Source: Deltaproteobacteria bacterium (GTDB lineage: Bacteria > Myxococcota_A > UBA796 > UBA2385). From it: a stretch of DNA of 64,000 nt. The stretch's first letter is position 1; each line of letters starts with the position of its first letter. Shown piece by piece: positions 18,511-30,330 of the stretch. Below the pieces are notes generated by a model that was given only the letters and a program-made list of their open reading frames with translations, ran no database searches and had not been told where the DNA came from. The translations under genes were made by a program, and so were the position numbers. The stretch covers positions 1-64,000 of the forward strand of contig JAGYJW010000005.1 in NCBI GenBank assembly GCA_018401435.1. Reading direction: 5' to 3'.

Positions 18511-19503
18511 TCAGGGCGTCCGGACGCGCTCGAAGACCCGGCCGATGACCTCCTCGACGCTGAGGCCCTCGGCTTCGGCCTCGTAGGTGAGCAGCACGCG
18601 GTGGCGCAGCACGTCCAGGCCGATGGCCTTGACGTCGTCGGGGGTGACATAGCCCCGGCCTTCCAAGAAGGCGTGGGCCCGGGCCGCAGCCGACAAGGAC
18701 AGCGTCGCCCGCGGGCTGGCGCCAAACTCGATGAAGCGGCCGATGTCCAGCCCGGCCTGGTCGGGGAAGCGGGTCGCGTGCACCAGCTCGACGATGTAGC
18801 GGGACACCACCTGCTCGGTGCGCACCAGGGCAAGCGCCGCCTTGGCGGCCTGCAGATCGGCGGCGGTGGCGACGCGCTGGGGCGGCGGGGCGCCGCGGGT
18901 GGCCAGCTCCAGAATGGCCAGCTCCTCGTCCTTGCTGGGGTAGCCCACCCGCACCTTCAGCATGAAGCGGTCGGACTGGGCCTCGGGCAGGGGGTAGGTG
19001 CCCTCCTGCTCGATGGGGTTCTGCGTGGCCAGCACCAGGAAGGGCGTGGGCAGGGCGAAGCTCTCGTCACCGATGGTGACCTGCCGCTCTTGCATGGCCT
19101 CGAGCAGGGCGCTCTGGACCTTGGCCGGGGCGCGGTTGATCTCGTCTGCCAGCACGATATTGGTGAAGATCGGCCCCCGGTGAATCGCGAAGCCCTGGCT
19201 GCGCGGGTCATAGACCTGGGTGCCCACGATGTCGGCGGGCAGCAGATCCGGGGTGAACTGGATGCGCTTGAACTGAAGGTCCATGGCCTCGGACAAGGCG
19301 CGCACCGTCAGGGTCTTGGCCAGGCCGGGAACGCCCTCCAGCAGCACATGCCCGCCCGTCAGCAGGCCGATGAGCAGGCGGTCCACCATGCTGTGCTGGC
19401 CGATGACCCGGCGCCCGACCTGCTGCCGGATGGCAGCCAGGGTGGGGTGGATCTCCTGCACCCGCGCCTCGATCTCGCGAACCGTCAGCGGCACTTCACT
19501 CAT
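18511..19503 (-). CDS. MoxR-family AAA+ ATPase
   Basis: A 330-residue MoxR chaperone-like AAA+ ATPase. Walker A GVPGLAKT, Walker B IVLADEINRAPAKVQSALLEAMQE and sensor motif ATQNPIEQEGTYPLPEAQ are all intact. Family role: metal or cofactor insertion and activation of VWA-domain partners. ATG 19503 is preferred because GGAGAAG lies just upstream; an in-frame TTG at 19515 is an alternative. It is followed by DUF58 in one operon. Confidence 0.92.
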   Translation of the reverse strand: MSEVPLTVREIEARVQEIHPTLAAIRQQVGRRVIGQHSMVDRLLIGLLTGGHVLLEGVPGLAKTLTVRALSEAMDLQFKRIQFTPDLLPADIVGTQVYDPRSQGFAIHRGPIFTNIVLADEINRAPAKVQSALLEAMQERQVTIGDESFALPTPFLVLATQNPIEQEGTYPLPEAQSDRFMLKVRVGYPSKDEELAILELATRGAPPPQRVATAADLQAAKAALALVRTEQVVSRYIVELVHATRFPDQAGLDIGRFIEFGASPRATLSLSAAARAHAFLEGRGYVTPDDVKAIGLDVLRHRVLLTYEAEAEGLSVEEVIGRVFERVRTP

Positions 19504-19533
19504 GGGCTTCTCCAACGCACCCCCGTAAACTGC

Positions 19534-20064
19534 TCACGGCTCCCAGAAGGGCAAGTCCCGATCGCGGGGGCTCAGCACCGTGGGCGGCAGCGGCCAGGGG
19601 ATGGCCAGGCGGGGGTCATCCCAGCGGATGCCGCCGGACAGCTCGGGCCGGTAGGGGGCGCTCATCTGGTAGAAGACCTCGGCGCCATCGGTCAGGGACT
19701 GGTAGCCATGGGCGAAGCCTTCCGGGATGAAAATAAGCCGCTGGTCGTGTTCCTGGAGGATGGTGTGCCAGATCTGCCCCCGGGTGGGCGAGCCCGGCCG
19801 CAGGTCCACCATCACGTCGAAGACCTGCCCGCGAACACAGTGCAGCAGCTTGGCTTCGGCGGCGGGGTCCACCTGGTAGTGCAGGCCCCGCAGGGTGCCC
19901 TGGACCCGGTTGAGGCTGCCCGCACACTGGGCCCAGACCGTGGGCAGACCGATTTCGCCGAATTCCTCGGCTGAAAAGGCCCGCGAAAACCAGCCCCGGT
20001 CGTCGGGAAAGGGATCCCGGTGGATCTCGTAGGCGCCCGACAGGGGGAGCGGTACGAAGCGCAT
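19534..20064 (-). CDS. dTDP-4-dehydrorhamnose 3,5-epimerase-type enzyme (RmlC family)
   Basis: A 176-residue cupin epimerase acting on a 4-keto nucleotide sugar. Seen: FPDDRGWFSRAF at 19-30, catalytic His62 in GTLRGLHYQ, VFDVMVDLRPGSPT and a Tyr in GAEVFYQMS. Length fits the family. The start codon overlaps the stop of the upstream dehydratase gene (TGATG), so the two are co-translated. The pair would convert an NDP-hexose into a 6-deoxy-4-keto-epimerised sugar for surface glycans. The exact sugar is uncertain, since the partner looks more like a CDP-glucose dehydratase than RmlB. Confidence 0.85.
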   Translation of the reverse strand: MRFVPLPLSGAYEIHRDPFPDDRGWFSRAFSAEEFGEIGLPTVWAQCAGSLNRVQGTLRGLHYQVDPAAEAKLLHCVRGQVFDVMVDLRPGSPTRGQIWHTILQEHDQRLIFIPEGFAHGYQSLTDGAEVFYQMSAPYRPELSGGIRWDDPRLAIPWPLPPTVLSPRDRDLPFWEP

Positions 20065-21100
20065 CAGGCAGGCCCCCCCAAGGCCGCCCGGTACCAGGCC
20101 ACCGTCTGGGCCAGGGCCTCGGGCAGGCTGTGGGCGGCCGACCATCCCAGCTCCAAGCGGGCGCGATCACAGCGCAGGGCCTGGTGCTGCAGCTCTCCCG
20201 CCGCCTGATCCAGCACCCGGGCGGGGCGATCGCTGCCCGCGGCCCCCTGCAGGGCCTGCACCATGGCCAGCACCGACAGGGGCCGCTCCATCGAGAAATT
20301 GTAGGCCCGGCCAGCCAGCCGGCGGTCGGCGAGCAGGGCCCCGGCCAGGCGCAGGGTCGCGGCCGCCCCATCGTCCACAAAGAGCCAGTCCCGAACCGCC
20401 CGGCCATCGCTGCGGATCTCGGGGGCGCCCCCGTGCAGCACCGCGCGCAGGGTGCCGGGCACCAGGCGGCTCCAGTTGAGGTCGCCGCCGCCGAAGAAAT
20501 TGGCGCAGCGGGTGAGGGCCACCGGCAGCTCCCAGGTGGCGGCATAGCTGCGGCAGAGGGCCTCGACCGCCACCTTGCTGCTGCTGTAGGGGCAGGTGGC
20601 CAGCAGGGGGGCGTCCTCACCCAGGGTGGTGGACTGGTCGCCATAGACCTTGTCGGAGGAGGCCACCACCACGGCACCCACCCGGGGGCTGCGGCGGCAG
20701 GCCTCCAGCAGGGCGGCGGTGCCGGCCACATTGGTGGCCCAGGTGGAGGCGGGGTTGCGGCGGGCCACCGGCACCAGGGTCTGGGCGGCGAGGTGCAGCA
20801 CGACGCGGTGCTCACCCTCCCCCAATATGCGCTCCAGAAGATCGTTGTCGCGGATATCGCCCCAAACCAGGGTGCAGCGTTCCGAGGCGCCTTCGACCCA
20901 GAAGCGGCTGCGGCCGTCGCGGTCGACTCACACAGGGAGCAGACGCCGTCATTGACAATGTGCCGGTGGACCAGGGCATGAAGGACAAGGCCAAGGAGGC
21001 GGTGCACGACGCGGCTGCCCAAGAAGCCGGTCGCGCCGGTGACCAGCACGGGCAGGTCCATCCAGGGGCTGCGGGGAGGGGCGAGGGCGGGCTCGGACAC
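20064..21100 (-). CDS. NDP-sugar 4,6-dehydratase (extended SDR, CDP-glucose dehydratase-like), one frameshift
   Basis: An extended short-chain dehydrogenase of about 345 residues. The N-terminal TGATGFLG binds NAD(P); VVVASSDKVYG and CPYSSSKVAVE give the SDK and YxxxK motifs typical of CDP-glucose 4,6-dehydratases (RfbG type). As read, the first 70 codons and the rest are in different frames. Adding one base at 20928-20930 joins CSLCE to VDRDGRSRFWVEG without loss. GTG 21100 has GGAG 8 nt upstream; ATG 21061 is an alternative. It is upstream of and overlapping the 3,5-epimerase gene. Confidence 0.78.
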
Positions 21101-21223
21101 GGGCGCGACTCCGGCGGAGGTCCTGCCCATAGCCCGCTGCCGCTCCGGTTTGCCCACCGATCAACAGCCGCATACAGGCGGCCTACCGCGGGCGATTCAG
21201 CCCCGGCCCGCCCGGGAGCGCCC

Positions 21224-21742
21224 ATGACCCTGTCCGACAGCATCCAGGAAGGGCACGTCGTCCTCTTCCATTACACCCTCTCCAACTCCGAAGGCGAGGT
21301 CCTCGACAGCTCCCGTGACGGCGGCCCGATGCCCTACCTGCACGGCTTTGGCAACATCGTGCCCGGCTTGGAGCGCCAGATGGCGGGCCGCAGCCCCGGC
21401 GACCGCTTCGACGCCATCGTGCCCCCCGAAGAGGGCTACGGCCTGCCCAGCGACCCCCTGCCGCCCATCCCCCTCGACGAGCTGCCCCCCGGCATCGAGG
21501 CCGGCATGAGCCTGATGGCAGAGACCGAAGATGGGCAGCACGTCCCCATCTTCGTGTTGGAAGTGCGCGAGACCGACGCGCTGCTCACCACCAGCCACCC
21601 CCTGGCCGGCGAGACCCTGCACTTCGACATCGAGATCATGAGCCTGCGCGCCTCCACCGAAGAAGAGCTGGAGCACGGCCACCCCCATGGCCCCGACGGC
21701 ATGGGCGGCCACGACCACAGCCACGATCACGACGACCATTGA
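21224..21742 (+). CDS. FKBP-type peptidyl-prolyl isomerase, SlyD-like
   Basis: A 172-residue cytoplasmic prolyl isomerase and chaperone. The FKBP part (about 1-70 and 120-145) with an inserted IF domain (PPEEGYG, GMSLMAETEDGQ) is of SlyD type. The C-terminus GHDHSHDHDDH is a histidine-rich tail likely to bind Ni or Zn. GGGAG precedes the ATG. It lies next to the small helical protein gene and the dnaJ-dnaK-groESL block, in keeping with a folding cluster. Confidence 0.9.
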   Translation: MTLSDSIQEGHVVLFHYTLSNSEGEVLDSSRDGGPMPYLHGFGNIVPGLERQMAGRSPGDRFDAIVPPEEGYGLPSDPLPPIPLDELPPGIEAGMSLMAETEDGQHVPIFVLEVRETDALLTTSHPLAGETLHFDIEIMSLRASTEEELEHGHPHGPDGMGGHDHSHDHDDH

Positions 21743-21749
21743 GGTCCCG

Positions 21750-22067
21750 ATGGGCTTGATCGACGATCTGCGCAGGCGCCTCGCCGAGACCCTCGCCAGC
21801 GAGGCGGCGAGCAGCGCCAGTCGTCAAGCCGAAGACGCGATCAGCAAGGCCGCCGAAGACCTGGTCGGGTCGGCCGAACGCAGCTTGCAGGCGGCCCAGG
21901 ACGAACGCGCGGGCCGCGCTGCAAAGCTGGATGAGGCCGGCCGCGCGGCCCACCAGCATCGGGTGGAGCGGGAGCAGCGGGCGGCCGATGAGCTGGCCCG
22001 CCTCAAGGCCCTCAAAGAGGCCCGGGACGCGGGCCCCAAAGCGGGCCCACCCGACCGCGATCTTTGA
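21750..22067 (+). CDS. Small charged alpha-helical protein
   Basis: A 105-residue protein, almost entirely charged amphipathic helix (RRRLAETLASEAASS, REQRAADELARLKALKEARDAG), probably a coiled coil. It starts 7 nt after slyD with GAGG upstream, so it is likely in the same operon. No family was recognised. No membrane segment or Cys is present. Function unknown; a folding-cluster accessory is only a guess. Confidence 0.65.
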   Translation: MGLIDDLRRRLAETLASEAASSASRQAEDAISKAAEDLVGSAERSLQAAQDERAGRAAKLDEAGRAAHQHRVEREQRAADELARLKALKEARDAGPKAGPPDRDL

Positions 22068-22076
22068 CGCCGCCTC

Positions 22077-23210
22077 TCAAGAGGTCAGGTTCTTCCAGAA
22101 CTTCTTGAAGGGATTGGCCTCTCCCACCTTGCCCTCTTGCAGGGCAGCGAGCTGGCGCACCAGCTCCTCCTCTTCGGTGGTCATCTTCTTGGGCACGGAC
22201 ACGACCACCTGGACGTGCTGGTCGCCCCGGCCGCGGCGGCCGCCGACGCGGGACACGCCCTTGCCCTTGAGGGTGAAGACCTTGCCCGAGGGCGTACCGG
22301 CCGGCACCGTCAGGGATTCGGGCTCATCCACCGTGGGAACGGTGATCTCTCCACCCAGGCAGGCCTGGGGGTAGGACATGGGCACGGTGCAGATGATGTC
22401 ATCGCCGTCGCGGCGAAAGAACTCGTGCTCCCGCACATGCAGCACCACATAGAGGTCGCCGGCGGGGGCGCCGGGATCGCCCTCGTCCCCCTTGCCGGTC
22501 AGCCGCAGCTGCAGCCCGTTGTCCACGCCCGCGGGCACGCTGACGGTGAGGTTGGACTGCTGCCGCACCCGGCCGCTGCCCTCGCACCCGCCGCAGGGCG
22601 TCTTGATGACCTTGCCCCGGCCTCGGCAGCGCGGGCAGGTGGTGCGGATGCGCAAGAACATCTGGGCCTGGATGACCTCGCCGGCGCCGCCGCAGGTCTC
22701 GCAGGTCTCGGGTTCGGTGCCGGGCTCGACCCCCGTGCCGTCGCAAGGCTCGCAGGCGGTCTGGCGGGGCACCTCGACCTCTTTGGAGCAGCCATGCACG
22801 GCCTCCATGAAGTCGAGCTCCAGCCCATATTGAAGGTCGGCCCCGCGCCGGACCCGGCGGCCACCGCCGCCGCCACCCCGGCGCCCGCCCCCGGAGAAGC
22901 CACCGAAGAGGTCGCCGAAGAGGTCGCTGAAGTGGCTGAAGATCTCGTCAGAGTCCTGAAAGCCGGGGTTGACCCCCTGGCCCCGCAGGCCCTGGTGCCC
23001 GAAGCGGTCATAGGTCTGCCGCTTCTGCGGGTCGGAGAGCACCTCGTAGGCCTCGGAGGCCTCTTTGAAGCGCTCTTCTGCCGACGGGTCATCGGGGTTG
23101 CGATCGGGATGGAACTTGAGGGCGAGGGCCCGGTAGGCCTTCTTGAGCGCGGCGTCGTCCGCATCCTTTGGGACGCCGAGCACCTCGTAGTAGTCGCGGG
23201 GCTGGGACAT
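22077..23210 (-). CDS. dnaJ: Chaperone DnaJ
   Basis: A 377-residue class A J-protein, co-chaperone of DnaK. The J domain (1-70) includes HPDRN; a Gly-rich linker is at about 95-125. Four zinc-finger repeats are present: [32 protein letters not shown]. The C-terminal substrate-binding part is complete. Encoded downstream of dnaK on the same strand with a 122-nt gap that contains a GC-rich hairpin, so the two may be partly uncoupled. Confidence 0.97.
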   Translation of the reverse strand: MSQPRDYYEVLGVPKDADDAALKKAYRALALKFHPDRNPDDPSAEERFKEASEAYEVLSDPQKRQTYDRFGHQGLRGQGVNPGFQDSDEIFSHFSDLFGDLFGGFSGGGRRGGGGGGRRVRRGADLQYGLELDFMEAVHGCSKEVEVPRQTACEPCDGTGVEPGTEPETCETCGGAGEVIQAQMFLRIRTTCPRCRGRGKVIKTPCGGCEGSGRVRQQSNLTVSVPAGVDNGLQLRLTGKGDEGDPGAPAGDLYVVLHVREHEFFRRDGDDIICTVPMSYPQACLGGEITVPTVDEPESLTVPAGTPSGKVFTLKGKGVSRVGGRRGRGDQHVQVVVSVPKKMTTEEEELVRQLAALQEGKVGEANPFKKFWKNLTS

Positions 23211-23284
23211 GATCGCTTCCGTTGGCGCGGGACCGGTCGGCGCCAGTCAGGCGGGGGGAACACGCAGCACGCCGCCCCCATCGA

Positions 23285-23307
23285 CACCCGCCCGAAGGCG
23301 GGGCGGT
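23285..23307 (-). terminator. GC hairpin between dnaK and dnaJ
   Basis: CCCGCC (23287-23292) and GGCGGG (23297-23302) pair around CGAA with an outer CAC/GTG. No T tract follows, so it may attenuate rather than end transcription. Confidence 0.3.
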
Positions 23308-23332
23308 GGGGGCGGCGGCCAGGAATCGAAGA

Positions 23333-25219
<1,887 letters not shown>

Positions 25220-25301
25220 GGCGATTCTCCTTGGCTGCCCCGGCCTCGTGGGGCGAAGCGGGTTCGTTGAGGGGTGGGGGCCCAGGTCGAGCCCTACCGC
25301 C

Positions 25302-25331
25302 GTTATGGTGCCTTTGAGGCTGAACTTCAGC
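25302..25331 (-). promoter_or_regulatory. Putative dnaK promoter with palindromic operator
   Basis: On the minus strand CTGAAG (25330-25325) and CATAAC (25307-25302) are separated by 17 nt, like a sigma-70 -35/-10 pair. The -35 lies inside the 13-nt palindrome GCTGAA-G-TTCAGC (25319-25331). A repressor bound there would block the promoter. Inference only. Confidence 0.4.
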
Positions 25332-25559
25332 GGTTTGGGAGGACCCTGCCCGCCGGCTCGCATCGAAGCTAATCGCGGTCTTTCGGACGGCAACCACCCG
25401 CAGCGACAGAAGGCGACAGCAAGAGGCTCCTTCCCGCCCCGGCCCCAAGGCCCCGCCGGCCCCAGACCCTGACACCGATGTCGCGAATCTCGGGGCCTTC
25501 AGCCGAGCAACCGCGCCGAACTGCCTGCAAGTCGCTGAGATCGCGTCGCGGGCAGACCT

Positions 25560-25735
25560 GGCACGGCCCATGCAGATGAGGAGGCTGTCAGACCACCTCG
25601 CCTCTCATCAACCCGACGTCCGTGCCCAAAAAACAGGGGCGGTGTGGAATGACCCGGGGCCAGCGGACATGGGGTTCGCCAGGTTCCGAGCCGAAAAGAT
25701 CTAAAGCCGGGAGCAATCGCTCCCGGCTTTTTTTT
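25560..25735 (+). ncRNA. Candidate structured small RNA ending at a strong terminator
   Basis: GGCACGG (25560-25566) pairs with CCGTGCC (25620-25626). Inside it GATGAG (25575-25580) pairs with CTCATC (25604-25609) and GAGG with CCTC, giving a rod-like fold. About 75 nt later comes a textbook terminator with no gene upstream of it on this strand. No known RNA family (6S, SRP, tmRNA, RNase P, tRNA) was recognised. Confidence 0.35.
25703..25735 (+). terminator. Strong intrinsic terminator
   Basis: AAAGCCGGGAGC and GCTCCCGGCTTT form a 12-bp perfect stem with loop AATC, followed by eight T residues. This is the best intrinsic terminator in the window. It faces plus-strand transcription, yet no plus-strand protein gene precedes it for 3.6 kb. 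Confidence 0.92.
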
Positions 25736-25746
25736 GGCTGCGGCCG

Positions 25747-25775
25747 TTGACGTGCCTCCTGGGCGTGCCTACCCC
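25747..25775 (+). promoter_or_regulatory. Possible groES promoter
   Basis: TTGACG (25747-25752), a 17-nt spacer and TACCCC (25770-25775) resemble a sigma-70 promoter about 150 bp before groES. The -10 match is weak. Confidence 0.3.
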
Positions 25776-25926
25776 TCGCCCGGAACAGGGAGGCCTGGGG
25801 CACCCACCGCTCCCCTCCCCGGTTCCTCGATTCTGAAGTGCGCAGACCCACAGGGCTGGCCACCGCGGCCACCCCGAGCGGGTCTCGACCCCAAGGACCG
25901 TGAAAAACGACCCCGGAGTGTTCGCC

Positions 25927-26220
25927 ATGAAGTTCCGCCCCCTCTACGACCGCGTACTCGTCAAGCGCATCGAAGCCGAGACGAAGACCGCCGCCGGCCT
26001 CATCATCCCCGACACCGCCAAGGAGAAGCCCACCGAGGGCGAGGTGGTGGCTGTGGGCAGCGGCCGCCGCAACGACGATGGCACCCTGGGCGAGATGAGC
26101 CTGAAGGCCGGCGACCGCATCATCTTCGGCAAGTACACCGGCGATGAGGTCAAGCTCGACGGCGAGGAGCACATCATCCTCCGTGAAGAAGACGTGCTCG
26201 CCGTCGTTCAGCGCGGCTGA
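25927..26220 (+). CDS. groES: Co-chaperonin GroES
   Basis: A 97-residue GroES, the lid of the GroEL chamber. It starts [14 protein letters not shown] and has the mobile loop [18 protein letters not shown] and a normal C-terminus. ATG 25927 matches family starts and has GGAG about 9 nt upstream; an in-frame GTG at 25900 is unlikely. The groEL gene follows after 54 nt. Confidence 0.97.
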   Translation: MKFRPLYDRVLVKRIEAETKTAAGLIIPDTAKEKPTEGEVVAVGSGRRNDDGTLGEMSLKAGDRIIFGKYTGDEVKLDGEEHIILREEDVLAVVQRG

Positions 26221-26274
26221 GCCCCCCTTCTCCTTTCCCTCCCTTTCGAATCCAGAAACATCCAGGAGCACACC

Positions 26275-27948
<1,674 letters not shown>

Positions 27949-27956
27949 TGCCCCGT

Positions 27957-27980
27957 GGGGGGCCCCTTTGTTGGCCCCCC
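27957..27980 (+). terminator. Hairpin downstream of groEL
   Basis: GGGGGGCC (27957-27964) pairs with GGCCCCCC (27973-27980) around an 8-nt loop, starting 9 nt after the groEL stop. No T tract follows. Confidence 0.5.
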
Positions 27981-27994
27981 GCCCGACCCGACCT

Positions 27995-28026
27995 GGCGCC
28001 CGCCCCAAGCGATTGGGGCGGGCGTC
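27995..28026 (+). terminator. 14-bp GNRA-capped hairpin between groEL and lnt
   Basis: GCCCGCCCCAA pairs with TTGGGGCGGGC around a GCGA tetraloop; three more flanking pairs, including one G-U, extend it. It sits 60 bp before lnt. It may be a second groEL terminator or a stable element in the lnt leader. Confidence 0.5.
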
Positions 28027-28087
28027 CTGCGTCTGCCCCCCCACCTTGGTTATGCGGCGCCCCTGGACACCGCCCCGGGCCACCCCG

Positions 28088-29689
28088 ATGAAGCTGCTGC
28101 CCCGCCTCGCCGCCGCCCTGTCCTCCGGCGTGCTCTTCGCCTTCGTGTCCCCGCCGGTGAACCTGGCCTGGGCCCACTGGTTCATGTGGCTCCCGGTCTT
28201 CTGGGCCCTGCGCCCCAACCAGCACAAGCTCAACGCGAAGCTGGGCTATGCCAGCGGCTGGTTGGCGACCTTCCTGCTCTATTTCTGGTTGGTCGAGACC
28301 GAGGTGCGCTTTGGCGGCCTGCCCTGGGTGGCGGGGCTGGCCATCCAGGCCCTCTACAGCACGGTCTTTGCGCTGCCCTACATCCTCACCTTTGGCGCGG
28401 TGCACTGGTTTCGGCAGCGCCTGGGCCTGGCCTGGGTCTTCGTGCTGCCCGCCCTGCATGTGACCCTTGAAAAGGTCGGCCCACAGCTCTTTCCCTACTA
28501 CCAGGGCGTCACCCAGTACAAGCAGCCCTATGTCTGGCAGCTGGCCAGCGTGATCTCGGTGATGGGGGTGAGCTACCTGGTGATGCTCACCAATACGACC
28601 CTGGCCGAGCTGGTCTACCGGCGCAGAGAGGGCCGCAAGGCGCCCTGGGGCCTGGTGGCCGGCGTGATCCTGGCCTTTGTCGCCAACCTGGGCTTCGGGG
28701 CCTGGCGGCACGACCGGCTGAGCGCCGAGATCGAGGCCGCACCGGTCCTCGATGTGGCCCTGCTGCAGCTCGATGTGACCATGGAGGAGCGCTTCGAGCA
28801 GAGCGCCATCGACGGCTTGAAAGACTGGCTGGACGCCACCCAGAGCGTGGTCAGCAAGCGGCCCGACCTGGTGGTCTGGCCCGAAGGGGCGGTGGCCTTC
28901 AACCCCAACGGCGACCGCAAGGCCCAGGTGCTGGGCAACCTCAGCCCCGACGAGTTCTTCAGCCTGATGGCGGTGCAGGGCGGCTACGACTTCGTGATCG
29001 GGGGCGGCACCATCACCCGGCGGGAAGAACCCGACGCCAACGGCCGTCGCTACGAGGCCTACAACTCGGTCTATTTCTTCACCGACGATCACGGCCTGGC
29101 CGACCGATACGACAAGATGGTCCCGCTGCCCTTTGGCGAGTACATCCCGCTGTCGGACACCTTTCCCTTTCTCAAGGGCATGATCCCGGGCGCGGGCGAC
29201 TTCAAGAAGGGCAAGCGGCCGACGCGCTTTCACGGCCTCACCGACACGGGCCTGGCCTACACCTTCACCATCCCCATCTGCTACGAGGCCATCCTGGAGC
29301 GGGCGATGTGGCCCCTCTTTCTGGCCGAGGACCCACAGAGCGAAGGCAGCGGCCCGGTCGATCTCTTCGTCAATATCACCAACGACGCCTGGTTTGGCGA
29401 CACCGCCTCGCCCCACCAGCACGCCATGCTCACCACCGTGCAGGCCATGCACTTTGGTCGGCCCCTGCTGCGGCTGGCCTACACCGGCATCTCCTGGGTG
29501 GTGCAGCCCAATGGCGACATCCTCTACGAGACCACGCCCTTTACGGATGTGGCCGAGGTGGTGCCCCTCAAGCTGGCCAGGACCGACACCCTCTATGTGC
29601 GCGGCGGCTGGTTCTTTCCCTGGTTGTGCGTGCTGGCCACGCTGGGGGCCTACGGGCTCGCCCGCCGCCGCCCGGTCGCCGCCGCCTGA
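28088..29689 (+). CDS. lnt: Apolipoprotein N-acyltransferase
   Basis: A 533-residue inner-membrane enzyme that N-acylates the diacylglyceryl cysteine of lipoproteins. About six membrane segments (residues 1-220) precede a periplasmic nitrilase domain with the Glu-Lys-Cys triad in VWPEGAVAF, YDKMVPLPFGEY and IPICYEAI, and a final membrane helix. The length fits. The start MKLLPR is chosen for its positive n-region; no clear Shine-Dalgarno is seen. The many lipoproteins in this window fit a triacylating envelope. Confidence 0.95.
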   Translation: MKLLPRLAAALSSGVLFAFVSPPVNLAWAHWFMWLPVFWALRPNQHKLNAKLGYASGWLATFLLYFWLVETEVRFGGLPWVAGLAIQALYSTVFALPYILTFGAVHWFRQRLGLAWVFVLPALHVTLEKVGPQLFPYYQGVTQYKQPYVWQLASVISVMGVSYLVMLTNTTLAELVYRRREGRKAPWGLVAGVILAFVANLGFGAWRHDRLSAEIEAAPVLDVALLQLDVTMEERFEQSAIDGLKDWLDATQSVVSKRPDLVVWPEGAVAFNPNGDRKAQVLGNLSPDEFFSLMAVQGGYDFVIGGGTITRREEPDANGRRYEAYNSVYFFTDDHGLADRYDKMVPLPFGEYIPLSDTFPFLKGMIPGAGDFKKGKRPTRFHGLTDTGLAYTFTIPICYEAILERAMWPLFLAEDPQSEGSGPVDLFVNITNDAWFGDTASPHQHAMLTTVQAMHFGRPLLRLAYTGISWVVQPNGDILYETTPFTDVAEVVPLKLARTDTLYVRGGWFFPWLCVLATLGAYGLARRRPVAAA

Positions 29690-29745
29690 AGCCCCGAATC
29701 CACCCGGCCTTGTCACAGCTTCCCGGCTTGGGACGTAGTGCGACA

Positions 29746-30330
29746 GTGGAGGCCCCCCTGGCGCCCCCTGAGCAACCCCCCACCGGCCCGCGCCCGGACC
29801 CCCTCGCGGGGGACGGCCGCAGCGACGAGGAGCTGATGCAGCGCGTGCAGGCTGGCGACCCGGCGGCCTACCAGGCCCTCTTCCAGCGGCACCAGGCGCG
29901 CATCTTCAGCTATCTGTCCCGCAAGACCCGCGACCCCCAGGCCGCCGCGGATCTCTACCAGGAGACCTTCCTGAAGGTCTACCGGGCGCGGGATAGCTGG
30001 GCGCCGGATCGCCCCTTTCGCCCATGGCTCTTTGGCATCGCCGCCAACGCCGCCCGCGACCGGGCCCGCCGCCAGCAGCGCCGCCCCCAAGAGGTCGAGA
30101 TCGCCGACTGGGAGGGCGCCACCCGCGACCACCCCGACGCGCGTCTGGGCCTGGAGGCCGCCATCGCCGCCCTGCCCGACACCCTGCGCGACGCCTTCTT
30201 GCTGGGGGTGGTGGAAGGCTTCGATCACCGCGAGGTGGCCGGCCTCCTGGACATCAGCCCCGACAACGCCCGCGCCCGCATCAGCCGGGCCCGCGCCTTT
30301 CTGCGGCAGCAGCTGGAGGGGGAGGCATGA
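29746..30330 (+). CDS. ECF-type RNA polymerase sigma factor
   Basis: An about 194-residue sigma-70 family ECF factor. Region 2 is at about 40-105 (YQALFQRHQARIFSYLSRKT, ADLYQETFLKVYRARDSW, PWLFGIAANAARDRAR). Region 4 is at about 130-190 (LPDTLRDAFLLGVVEGFDHREVAGLLDIS). A Pro-rich extension of about 30 residues precedes region 2. The start is uncertain: GTG 29746 is used, TTG 29710 is in frame. Its stop overlaps the next gene (ATGA), which encodes a single-pass membrane protein positioned like an anti-sigma factor. Confidence 0.88.
   Translation: MEAPLAPPEQPPTGPRPDPLAGDGRSDEELMQRVQAGDPAAYQALFQRHQARIFSYLSRKTRDPQAAADLYQETFLKVYRARDSWAPDRPFRPWLFGIAANAARDRARRQQRRPQEVEIADWEGATRDHPDARLGLEAAIAALPDTLRDAFLLGVVEGFDHREVAGLLDISPDNARARISRARAFLRQQLEGEA

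Larger units (their letters stand above)
25220..25926. other. 707-bp intergenic region between dnaK and groES
   Basis: No protein gene is supported. Contents, in order: dnaK leader and promoter candidate (25302-25331), a stretch with nested inverted repeats (25560-25626), a strong plus-strand terminator (25703-25735), a TTGACG-N17-TACCCC promoter candidate (25747-25775) and the groES leader. No CIRCE element (TTAGCACTC inverted repeat) and no good sigma-32 promoter were found. Confidence 0.6.

Noticed and set aside
25600..25735. tRNA, 6S, tmRNA or SRP RNA upstream of the strong terminator
   Set aside because: No cloverleaf, no tmRNA tag or CCA end, no SRP tetraloop motif could be found; only a generic structured-RNA candidate is kept.
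25740..25926. CIRCE/HrcA operator for groESL
   Set aside because: The TTAGCACTC-N9-GAGTGCTAA element or a near match is absent.
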